Assembly (NCBI GenBank): GCA_024641465.1
Contig: JAHEDB010000007.1
Span: 1-18,432 of the forward strand
DNA: 18,432 nt
Direction of reading: 5' to 3'
Origin: Chromatiales bacterium
GTDB taxonomy: Bacteria; Pseudomonadota; Gammaproteobacteria; UBA6429; Thiohalophilaceae
This document shows positions 13,154 to 18,432 of the stretch, one piece after another (position 1 is the stretch's first letter; every line of letters starts with the position of its first letter). Made by a program: the position numbers and the translations under genes. The notes beneath the pieces are model-generated. The model had not been told where the DNA came from. It searched no databases and was given only the letters and a program-made list of their open reading frames with translations.

Positions 13154-14365
13154 TCATTCTATGGAAGATACCGGCTGCTTGTCCGGCAACCACAAGGTAA
13201 ACTCCGACCCCACACCCGGCGTGCTTGTTACCTCAATCACGCCCCCCAGTAACTGGGCAATTGCCTTACAGAGGGTCAAACCCAGGCCGGCCCCATTATG
13301 ACGACGGGTTGAGCCTGTATCGGCCTGTTCAAATGCCGTAAAAACTCTGGCCTGTTGCTCCAGGGATATGCCTTCTCCAGTATCGGCGACAATAAAGGCA
13401 ATGCCATCTTGTCCGTGACAAATATCCTTGCAGGCACGGATGCGGATCTCGCCCTGCTGAGTAAACTTACAGGCATTATCCAACAGGTGATGCAATATTT
13501 GATGCAAACGATAGGGATCTGTATATATCTCCGTAATATCATCTGCACAGCTTATCGTGAGTGTGTTCCTCTGCGCTTCACATTGCTCAGCAACATCCGT
13601 ACAAACCTGCTGCAACACACCCGGCACATCAACCGGATACTCATCCAGTGTCATGCGGTGGGCTGTTATGCGGGTTATATCCAGCACCTCATCCACCATA
13701 CGTAACAGGTCTTTGCTGGAACGGAAGATATTATCCAGATAGAGGGTGTTATCCGGGTCGGTTTGTGCAGAGAGGGAATCACGTAATAAATCACTAAATC
13801 CGAGAATAGCATTCAATGGCGTACGCAGCTCATGGCTGACCTTTGCCAAAAAGTTGTCCTTCGCCTGATTGGCGATTTCTATTTCTCGCTGCGCCTGTTT
13901 GATGGGGCTAATGTCTACAAAGGCCTCAACGAGAATAGTTTCTTCACGGTCCTCAATCCTAACCACGCTACGCAGTAAAGATTTGTCACAATCGCAAAGC
14001 ACAGAGCGACAATCTGTCTCAACCCGATCCAGTGTCCTGTTATCCTCCACTACCGGACAGCGCTGCTGGTTATTGGTAAAACAATTAAAGACCTGCTCAC
14101 AGGATTTCCCAATGACGTTTACCCGTTGCACACTCAACAGGGTTTCACCCGCTTTATTGATCTGTAGCACCCGCCGTTTGGCATCAAACATCACAATGCC
14201 AAACGGGGTGTTTTCCAGCAGGATTTGTAATAAAGACTCATTGTGACGGTTCTCCTCACTCAGGGTCCGAATCCTGGCAATCAGCTCACGATTCTTTTCC
14301 TCGAGCAAGGCGCACTTTGTTACCAGATCTGCACCTACTTTGTTGGATTGAGGCTTGTCATTCAT
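13154..14365 (-). CDS. Soluble PAS-domain sensor histidine kinase with Cys-rich PAS
   Basis: A 403-residue kinase without membrane segments, hence a cytoplasmic sensor. Order: N-terminal coiled coil (about 15-48, LEEKNRELIARIRTLSEENR), PAS domain (about 46-155), HisKA with phosphoacceptor H178 in SHELRTPLNAILGFSDLL, and HATPase_c with N-box LLDNACKF (294-301), G1 VADTGEGIS (326-334) and G2 NGAGLGL (357-363). All catalytic boxes are intact. The PAS core contains C89, C95, C103 (in QRCP), C119, C124 and C126. Similar CP-containing PAS domains are widespread, and the cluster could bind a metal, Fe-S cluster or heme or sense thiols, but none of this is shown. No response regulator lies in the window, so it is an orphan here. 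Ribosome site weak. Confidence 0.92.
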   Translation of the reverse strand: MNDKPQSNKVGADLVTKCALLEEKNRELIARIRTLSEENRHNESLLQILLENTPFGIVMFDAKRRVLQINKAGETLLSVQRVNVIGKSCEQVFNCFTNNQQRCPVVEDNRTLDRVETDCRSVLCDCDKSLLRSVVRIEDREETILVEAFVDISPIKQAQREIEIANQAKDNFLAKVSHELRTPLNAILGFSDLLRDSLSAQTDPDNTLYLDNIFRSSKDLLRMVDEVLDITRITAHRMTLDEYPVDVPGVLQQVCTDVAEQCEAQRNTLTISCADDITEIYTDPYRLHQILHHLLDNACKFTQQGEIRIRACKDICHGQDGIAFIVADTGEGISLEQQARVFTAFEQADTGSTRRHNGAGLGLTLCKAIAQLLGGVIEVTSTPGVGSEFTLWLPDKQPVSSIE

Positions 14366-14453
14366 AGATGAACCCAGGCTGCCTAGATAGTTTGTCTATT
14401 CATTGGGGGGATTTTTGAGAGGGGATGTGGCCCACGCCGACCAGGCAAAGGCA

Positions 14454-14482
14454 TCGACTATCAAGAATCATGGAATAGTCGA
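14454..14482. repeat. Perfect 8 bp inverted repeat between rubredoxin and histidine kinase genes
   Basis: TCGACTAT (14454-14461) and ATAGTCGA (14475-14482) are perfectly complementary across a 13-base loop. The repeat lies 21 bases beyond the rubredoxin stop in a 137-base gap. No T-tract follows on the minus strand, so it is a hairpin or operator rather than an obvious terminator. Nothing else is evident in the gap. Confidence 0.45.
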
Positions 14483-14502
14483 CCCCTGTTGGAGATTTTC
14501 CA

Positions 14503-14673
14503 TCAAATCTCGACCATTTCAAAGTCAGACTTGCCCACGCCGCACTCCGGGCAGATCCAGTCGTCAGGGATATCATGCCATGCCGTGCCGGCAGCGATGC
14601 CCTCTTCCGGCAGACCCACTGCCTCGTCATAGACAAAACCACAAATGATGCATCGATATTGTTTATTAGCCAC
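14503..14673 (-). CDS. Rubredoxin
   Basis: A 56-residue rubredoxin, a one-iron electron carrier of the cytoplasm. Both iron knuckles are present: CIICGFVYDE (8-17) and CPECGVGKSDF (41-51), with the aromatic/acidic core GTAWHDIPDDW between them, so it is complete. The start is GTG at 14673, read as Met before ANKQYRC, with AGG 8 bases upstream. It is divergent from thiD across a 120-base promoter region; rubredoxin next to thiD-thiE-hemL is a familiar gammaproteobacterial arrangement. The partner reductase or oxidoreductase is not encoded nearby. A good -35/-10 pair at 14708-14735 drives it. Confidence 0.95.
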   Translation of the reverse strand: MANKQYRCIICGFVYDEAVGLPEEGIAAGTAWHDIPDDWICPECGVGKSDFEMVEI

Positions 14674-14695
14674 TTTGTTTACCTGCGAGTTCTGT

Positions 14696-14711
14696 TAATT
14701 ATGAATAATTA
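14696..14711. repeat. Operator-like palindrome upstream of rubredoxin
   Basis: TAATTAT (14696-14702), GA, ATAATTA (14705-14711): a perfect 7 bp inverted repeat with a 2-base centre. It overlaps the proposed -10 and start region of the rubredoxin promoter, the position of a repressor site. It consists mostly of A and T, so function is a guess. Confidence 0.35.
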
Positions 14712-14735
14712 TCGGCCAAAGTATATGACAGTTAA
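14708..14735 (-). promoter_or_regulatory. Rubredoxin promoter candidate
   Basis: On the minus strand TTAACT (14735-14730), 16-base spacer, GATAAT (14713-14708); 4 of 6 and 5 of 6 consensus matches. Predicted transcript start near 14701, giving a leader of just under 30 bases before the GTG start. Confidence 0.5.
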
Positions 14736-14754
14736 ATTCACCGTGGCCAATCGA

Positions 14755-14763
14755 TGATACAAT
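14755..14763 (+). promoter_or_regulatory. Extended -10 promoter candidate for thiD-thiE
   Basis: TGATACAAT is an extended -10 (TGn plus TACAAT at 14758-14763), with TTCACC 15 bases upstream as a poor -35. The transcript would start near 14770. That leaves about 27 bases before the ATG at 14797 but only about 12 before the ATG at 14782, one reason to prefer the later thiD start. No TPP riboswitch (thi-box) pattern is visible in this short gap. Confidence 0.45.
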
Positions 14764-14796
14764 CGACGCACCCCACTCCTGATGAAAAATATCCCC

Positions 14797-15606
14797 ATGT
14801 CTGAGCAAACCGATCCTATCCCCGTCGTCATGGCCCTGTCCGGCCTCGATCCCACCGGCGGCGCCGGTATTCAGGCCGATATCGAGGCCATTGCCAGCAT
14901 GGGTTGCCATACCCTGCCCATTGTCACGGCCCTGACGGTGCAAACCAGCCGCAATGTCCTGCGCTATGAAACTGTCGATCCCTTATTGCTCATCGAGCAG
15001 GCCCGGGCGGTGCTGGAAGACATCCCGGTCAATGCCTTTAAGCTGGGCATGATGGGGGATGTACAAACCATTGAGGCCGTGCACAGCATATTGCAGGATT
15101 ATGCAAATATACCGGTGGTGTTTGATCCGATCATCGCGGCAGGTGGGGGGACGGCATTGGCTGATGAAGAGGTCATCGCGGCCATGTGTGAACTGCTTTT
15201 ACCCATGACCACGATCATCACCCCCAACAGCGAAGAGGCGCGGCGCCTCGCCCCTGAGGCGGACAGCCTCGACGCCTGCGCCGAACAATTACAGGACATG
15301 GGCTGTGAGTACGTACTTATTACCGGCACCCACGAAGATTCCCCCGCGGTAACGAACACCCTGTATACCAATCACCGCCGTCTGGAGTCGTTTAGCTGGG
15401 ATCGCCTGCCCCACAGCTACCACGGCTCGGGGTGCACCCTGGCCGCCGCGATCAGCGCCTTGCTGGCCCAGGGTCTCGACCCGTTCAATGCGGTACATGA
15501 GGCCCAGGAATTTACCTGGCAAAGCCTGCGGCAGGGCTTTCGCCCCGGTCTGGGTCAATATTTCCCCGACCGCCTGTTCTGGTCGCGGGGTGAGGACGAG
15601 GTCTAA
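14797..15606 (+). CDS. thiD: Hydroxymethylpyrimidine/phosphomethylpyrimidine kinase
   Basis: ThiD phosphorylates HMP and HMP-P to HMP-PP for thiamine synthesis. Ribokinase-like fold: ALSGLDPTGGAGIQADIEAI near the N-terminus binds the pyrimidine, KLGMMGD lies in the middle, and VVFDPIIAAGGG and TIITPNSEEARRLA are typical. The C-terminal HGSGCTLAAAISALLAQG is the ATP/anion-hole loop with the catalytic Cys. With the start at 14797 the protein is 269 residues and has about 16 residues before SGLDPTGGAG, like relatives; an ATG at 14782 would add five residues. Neither start has a clear ribosome site. thiE follows 6 bases after the stop, and rubredoxin is divergent upstream. Confidence 0.95.
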   Translation: MSEQTDPIPVVMALSGLDPTGGAGIQADIEAIASMGCHTLPIVTALTVQTSRNVLRYETVDPLLLIEQARAVLEDIPVNAFKLGMMGDVQTIEAVHSILQDYANIPVVFDPIIAAGGGTALADEEVIAAMCELLLPMTTIITPNSEEARRLAPEADSLDACAEQLQDMGCEYVLITGTHEDSPAVTNTLYTNHRRLESFSWDRLPHSYHGSGCTLAAAISALLAQGLDPFNAVHEAQEFTWQSLRQGFRPGLGQYFPDRLFWSRGEDEV

Positions 15607-15612
15607 CCGGTT

Positions 15613-16257
15613 TTGAGTAAGCACTTACTACAGGGTCTGTATTGCATAACCGACCCCGGTCTGATGGCGCAATCCCCGCTCGGCATCGAACAGATGGTGC
15701 AACAGGCCATCGCTGGCGGCGCCCGGGTCATTCAGTACCGGGACAAGACATCCAGCCCGGCCCAGCAACTCGATATTGCCAGACGACTTGGCCAGGTATG
15801 TAGACAAGAAGGTGCCCTGTTTCTGATCAATGACGATCCTCAGCTGGCCAAACAGGTGGCGGCCGATGGCGTCCATCTGGGTCAGACCGACTCGGGGCTG
15901 GTTGCAGCACGGGCCTTGCTGGGTGAGGACAAGATCATCGGCATTTCCTGCCACGCCAGCCTGGACCTGGCGCTGACGGCGCAGCGACAGGGGGCCGATT
16001 ATGTCGCCTTCGGCCGCTTTTTTGACTCGCGCACCAAACCGCAGGCTCAACCGGCGCCCATCGAAATATTGCGTGAGGCCAGTGCCGCTCTGGATATCCC
16101 CATCGCCGCCATCGGTGGCATCAGCGCCGATAATGCCCCGGCCCTGCTCGCCGCCGGGGCGGATATGCTGGCGGTGATCCATGCGGTGTTTGGTCAAACC
16201 GATATCCGCCAGGCCGCCGAAAGGATTACCGCCTTGTTTGATCCTCAGGGGACTTAA
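15613..16257 (+). CDS. thiE: Thiamine-phosphate synthase
   Basis: ThiE joins HMP-PP and the thiazole phosphate to thiamine monophosphate, the step after ThiD. A TIM-barrel protein of 214 residues with VIQYRDK (phosphate/substrate contact), FLINDDPQLAKQVAADGVHL, GISCHASLDLALTAQRQGAD, YVAFGRFFDSRTKP and the C-terminal phosphate loop IAAIGGISADNAPALLAAGA. The start is TTG at 15613, 6 bases after the thiD stop, with GAGG inside the end of thiD, 11 bases away; this implies translation coupled to thiD. A weak start may keep ThiE low relative to ThiD. The gene ends 77 bases before hemL. Confidence 0.95.
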   Translation: MSKHLLQGLYCITDPGLMAQSPLGIEQMVQQAIAGGARVIQYRDKTSSPAQQLDIARRLGQVCRQEGALFLINDDPQLAKQVAADGVHLGQTDSGLVAARALLGEDKIIGISCHASLDLALTAQRQGADYVAFGRFFDSRTKPQAQPAPIEILREASAALDIPIAAIGGISADNAPALLAAGADMLAVIHAVFGQTDIRQAAERITALFDPQGT

Positions 16258-16281
16258 CCTGCCGGCCTGAGTCGGTATAAT
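16254..16281 (+). promoter_or_regulatory. hemL promoter
   Basis: A perfect TATAAT (16276-16281) with TTAACC (16254-16259, 4 of 6 matches) at 16 bases. The -35 overlaps the thiE stop codon. The predicted start near 16288 lies just before the decamer repeat, giving a leader of nearly 50 bases. hemL is thus probably transcribed independently of thiDE as well as by read-through. Confidence 0.65.
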
Positions 16282-16295
16282 CACCGCCATCATTT

Positions 16296-16323
16296 TCATC
16301 ATCAGTCATCATCAGTCATCAAT
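16296..16323 (+). repeat. Decamer tandem repeat in the hemL leader
   Basis: Two exact copies of ATCAGTCATC (16301-16310, 16311-16320), flanked by partial copies (TCATC before, A after). It lies between the hemL promoter and the ribosome site AAGGA (16324-16328). Such a repeat can change copy number by slippage and so alter leader length. Confidence 0.6.
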
Positions 16324-16334
16324 AAGGATTCACT

Positions 16335-17615
16335 ATGAGCCGTTCTCACGATCTGTTTACCCGGGCCCAGGTCCACATCCCCGGTGGCGTCAATTCCCCC
16401 GTCCGCGCATTCAAAGGTGTCGGAGGCGACCCGGTGTTCTTTAAAAAGGCCAAGGGACCCTATGTGCATGATGAGGACGGCAAACAATATATCGATTACG
16501 TCGGTTCGTGGGGTCCGATGATCGTCGGTCACAGTCATCCTGAAGTCCTCAAGGCGGTACAGACCGTCATGCAGGACGGCCTGAGCTTCGGCGCCCCGAC
16601 CGAGTTGGAGATTCAGATGGCCGACCGGGTCTGTGAATTGGTGCCCTCGATGGACATGGTGCGCATGGTCAGCTCCGGCACCGAGGCCACCATGAGCGCC
16701 ATTCGTCTCGCCCGCGGTTTTACCGGTCGCGACAAGATCGTCAAATTCGAAGGTTGTTACCATGGCCACGCCGATTCCCTGCTGGTCAAGGCCGGCTCCG
16801 GCGCCCTGACCCTGGGCGTACCTACCTCACCCGGCGTACCCGCCGCCCTTGCCGAATTCACCCTGACCCTGAATTACAACGACAGCGCCCAGGTGCGTGA
16901 AGTCTTCAGTAAAATCGGCAAAGAGATCGCCTGTATTATCGTCGAGCCGGTGGCTGGCAACATGAATTGCATCCCCCCTGCGCCGGGTTTCCTGGAGACC
17001 CTGCGCGAGGTCTGCGACCAGTCCGGTGCGGTGCTGATCTTCGATGAGGTCATGACCGGCTTTCGCGTCGCCCTGGGCGGCGCCCAGCAGCACTACAAGA
17101 TCAAACCGGACATGACGACCCTGGGCAAGGTCATCGGTGGTGGGATGCCGGTGGGCGCCTTTGGCGGCAAACGGGAAATCATGCAAAAGCTCGCCCCCCT
17201 CGGCCCGGTGTATCAGGCCGGTACCCTGTCCGGCAATCCGGTCGCCATGGCCGCCGGGCTGAAGACCCTGGAACTGATCAGCCAGCCGAACTTTTTTGCG
17301 GAACTGACCAAAAAGACCACCGCCCTGGTCAAGGGCCTCGAAGCCAGGGCCAAAGAGGCAGGCATTCCGCTCACCACCAATCAGGTCGGGGGGATGTTCG
17401 GTATCTTCTTTACCAAAGAAAATCAGGTCAGCAATTTCGCCCAGGTCAGTGCCTGTGATGTTGAACGCTTCAGGAAGTTTTTCCACGCCATGCTGGACAA
17501 GGGTGTGTATCTCGCCCCCTCCGCCTTTGAGGCCGGTTTTGTCTCCAGCAGTCACAGCGAGGCGGATATCGAAGCCACGTTGGAAGCGGCCGCCGAGGTG
17601 TTCAGGGCATTGTGA
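16335..17615 (+). CDS. hemL: Glutamate-1-semialdehyde 2,1-aminomutase
   Basis: HemL converts glutamate-1-semialdehyde to 5-aminolevulinate, ending the C5 branch of tetrapyrrole synthesis. It is a PLP enzyme of class III aminotransferase fold, 426 residues, normal length. PLP Lys265 lies in TTLGKVIGGGMPVGAFGG, the cofactor Asp in IFDEVMTGFRV (235-245), SSGTEAT (113-119) and GCYHGHADSLLVKAGSG (140-156) are the characteristic substrate/gate region. AAGGA 6 bases before the ATG supports the start. It has its own promoter and a repeat-containing leader. Its last 14 bases overlap the convergent TIGR02444-type gene. Confidence 0.98.
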   Translation: MSRSHDLFTRAQVHIPGGVNSPVRAFKGVGGDPVFFKKAKGPYVHDEDGKQYIDYVGSWGPMIVGHSHPEVLKAVQTVMQDGLSFGAPTELEIQMADRVCELVPSMDMVRMVSSGTEATMSAIRLARGFTGRDKIVKFEGCYHGHADSLLVKAGSGALTLGVPTSPGVPAALAEFTLTLNYNDSAQVREVFSKIGKEIACIIVEPVAGNMNCIPPAPGFLETLREVCDQSGAVLIFDEVMTGFRVALGGAQQHYKIKPDMTTLGKVIGGGMPVGAFGGKREIMQKLAPLGPVYQAGTLSGNPVAMAAGLKTLELISQPNFFAELTKKTTALVKGLEARAKEAGIPLTTNQVGGMFGIFFTKENQVSNFAQVSACDVERFRKFFHAMLDKGVYLAPSAFEAGFVSSSHSEADIEATLEAAAEVFRAL

Positions 17616-18198
17616 TATCGGCCCGGGAATCCCCCGGGACCGACGCCAAGCCCATGGCCTGCTGGCAGCTCACCCGTAACAGCTTGTCATCGGACAGACC
17701 GCTGATATGTTTCACCAGCCGTTCACAGCGATAGGCCAGTTTCGGTTCGAGGCTGATGTCCTCCGCCCTCAGGTAAGCCGCAAGGTTTTCGAGCATATCC
17801 TTTGCACGGCGGGTGGAATCGGCGATCGTGCTGCGGCGGGTATTACCCCATTCCTTCTCGAGGATGAGCTGTTCGATATGTTCGGCGTCGATCTCACTCT
17901 GCAAGACCTGCTCTTTCATACTCAGGGGTGCCAGATGTTCCCCCTTCAGCATATGGCGGACGCTGCGCAGGGGCTTGATCACCTTGTCGCGCCATCGGGT
18001 CACCCGCAGGATCATCGCCCGCCAGGCGCTCACCGTGACCGTGCCGCGGCCGGTGTGGCCCAGCCAGCAGGCAAACAGCAGCATATTCACATCCGCGCCA
18101 TAATTGTTTTGCAGATCGAGGCAGAGATTACTGACCTCGGGACGGGGGTAGACGGTGAGCGAAAAATCCCAAAATTCACTTTTTGGCAGATCCAGCAT
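17602..18198 (-). CDS. TIGR02444 family protein of unknown function
   Basis: A 198-residue cytoplasmic, mostly helical protein. Near the N-terminus FWDFSLTVYPRPEVSNLCL (9-27) and NYGADVNMLLFACWLGHTG (32-50) are the signature of the TIGR02444 (DUF2390) family, conserved in gammaproteobacteria and without a known function. The remainder is charged and helix-rich, lacks membrane segments and continues longer than I would expect, with an Arg/Lys-rich C-terminal part to residue 198. The ATG has AAGGAG 9 bases upstream, supporting the start. It converges with hemL and overlaps its end by 14 bases; the C-terminal codons also contain a strong hairpin. It is divergent from the DedA-family gene. Confidence 0.85.
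   Translation of the reverse strand: MLDLPKSEFWDFSLTVYPRPEVSNLCLDLQNNYGADVNMLLFACWLGHTGRGTVTVSAWRAMILRVTRWRDKVIKPLRSVRHMLKGEHLAPLSMKEQVLQSEIDAEHIEQLILEKEWGNTRRSTIADSTRRAKDMLENLAAYLRAEDISLEPKLAYRCERLVKHISGLSDDKLLRVSCQQAMGLASVPGDSRADITMP
17618..17643. terminator. Strong hairpin just after hemL, inside the convergent gene's 3' end
   Basis: TCGG plus CCCGGG (17618-17627), 5-base loop, CCCGGG, one bulged A, CCGA (17633-17643): about ten GC-rich pairs, 2 bases after the hemL stop. No T-tract follows on the plus strand, so it is at best an atypical terminator or an mRNA 3'-end barrier. In the minus direction it lies in codons of the TIGR02444-type gene. Confidence 0.45.
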
Positions 18199-18270
18199 GT
18201 TTATGGTCTCCTTCCATGTGCGAGTGGTATTACATTACGTGATCCCGGTGACAGGATATAAGATAGTAGT

Positions 18271-18432
18271 ATGAGTTTGTCTCTTTTACAGGCCTTCCTC
18301 GACTGGCTTGGTCAGCACAGCGTCTGGTCCGGTCTGATCATCTTTACAATCGCCTGTTCCGAGTCGCTGGCCCTGGTGGGCCTGCTGGTGCCGGGGGTAG
18401 TGTTGATGTTTGCCATTGGCACCCTGATCGCC
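18271..18432 (+). CDS. DedA-family membrane protein (3' end outside the window)
   Basis: The first 54 codons of an inner-membrane protein, open to the right edge. The N-terminus MSLSLLQAFLDWLGQHSVWS leads into a hydrophobic stretch with ACSESLALVGLLVPGVVLMF (28-47); the E-S-x-x-x-x-G-x-x-x-P-G pattern is the DedA/SNARE-associated (VTT) signature, seen in flippase-like lipid carriers. In some gammaproteobacteria this N-terminus is fused to a PAP2 phosphatase; the truncated view cannot tell. No good Shine-Dalgarno sequence precedes the ATG. It is divergent from the TIGR02444-type gene across 72 bases. Confidence 0.8.
   Translation, partial: MSLSLLQAFLDWLGQHSVWSGLIIFTIACSESLALVGLLVPGVVLMFAIGTLIA

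Noticed and set aside
14403..14648. Open frames of about 80 codons on both strands around the rubredoxin gene
   Set aside because: They are out of frame with the complete 56-residue rubredoxin, whose CxxC knuckles, ribosome site and GTG start explain the region.
14674..14796. TPP riboswitch before thiD
   Set aside because: The gap is short and contains no thi-box-like CTGAGA element in the right direction.
15628..16302. 224-codon open frame on the minus strand across thiE
   Set aside because: It mirrors a clearly identified thiE in a GC-rich stretch; the translation has no recognisable motif, and thiE has all family signatures.
16827..17555. 242-codon open frame on the minus strand inside hemL
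   Set aside because: Shadow of hemL; low-complexity Gly/His-rich product without family motifs or ribosome site.
17707..18261. 184-codon open frame on the plus strand opposite the TIGR02444-type gene
   Set aside because: The minus-strand frame has the family signature and an AAGGAG ribosome site; the plus frame has neither.
18234..18262. Promoter for the DedA-family gene (TATAAG at 18257-18262)
   Set aside because: The -35 match is poor, and the start would fall 2 bases from the ATG, implying a leaderless message without other support.

Overview
The window looks like a chromosomal segment of a gammaproteobacterium, quite possibly a sulfur-oxidising or other chemolithotrophic one. The lineage call rests on gene content and order: rubredoxin/thiD/thiE/hemL, an erpA-bactofilin-argC block beside anmK and an M23 endopeptidase, HemJ, a rhombosortase and a TIGR02444-type protein. 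The sulfur hint is weaker: a YeiH-type (putative sulfate/sulfite exporter) transporter diverges from a DsrE-family protein. Most of the window is ordinary housekeeping DNA, densely packed. I see no rRNA, tRNA, CRISPR array, insertion sequence or phage gene.

Layout. (1) 1-2098, plus strand: 3' part of a MepM-like M23 endopeptidase, then anmK (anhydro-MurNAc kinase); both handle peptidoglycan turnover. (2) 2105-6014, minus strand: argC > membrane coiled-coil protein > bactofilin, three genes with overlapping ends, then erpA, which has its own promoter overlapped by a good match to an IscR type 1 site, then a clear intrinsic terminator, then a short-form citrate synthase. (3) 6258-8785, plus strand: CLC-type Cl-/H+ antiporter, TlpA-like thiol-disulfide protein, HemJ, and a small Cys-rich GDCCVxC protein. 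(4) 8782-12236, minus strand: an unusually long YeiH-type transporter, a previously unmarked 41-residue membrane microprotein, an intrinsic terminator, then a universal stress protein, an SRPBCC membrane-anchored protein and a rhombosortase. (5) 12237-12816: a 580-base AT-rich non-coding stretch separating the transporter from the divergent dsrE-like gene. (6) 12817-14673: DsrE-like protein, then on the minus strand a soluble PAS histidine kinase with a Cys-rich PAS domain, and a 56-residue rubredoxin with a GTG start. (7) 14797-18432: thiD-thiE, hemL with its own promoter, a TIGR02444-family gene on the minus strand, and the start of a DedA-family gene cut by the window edge.

How the parts fit: heme synthesis is represented twice (hemJ, hemL), thiamine synthesis by thiD-thiE, Fe-S cluster delivery by erpA. 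The least-explained part is 9.4-14.4 kb: the transporter with a large charged insert plus microprotein, the stress protein behind a terminator, the long AT-rich intergenic region, DsrE and the Cys-rich PAS kinase. A sulfur or redox role for this group is inference from family names and proximity only.
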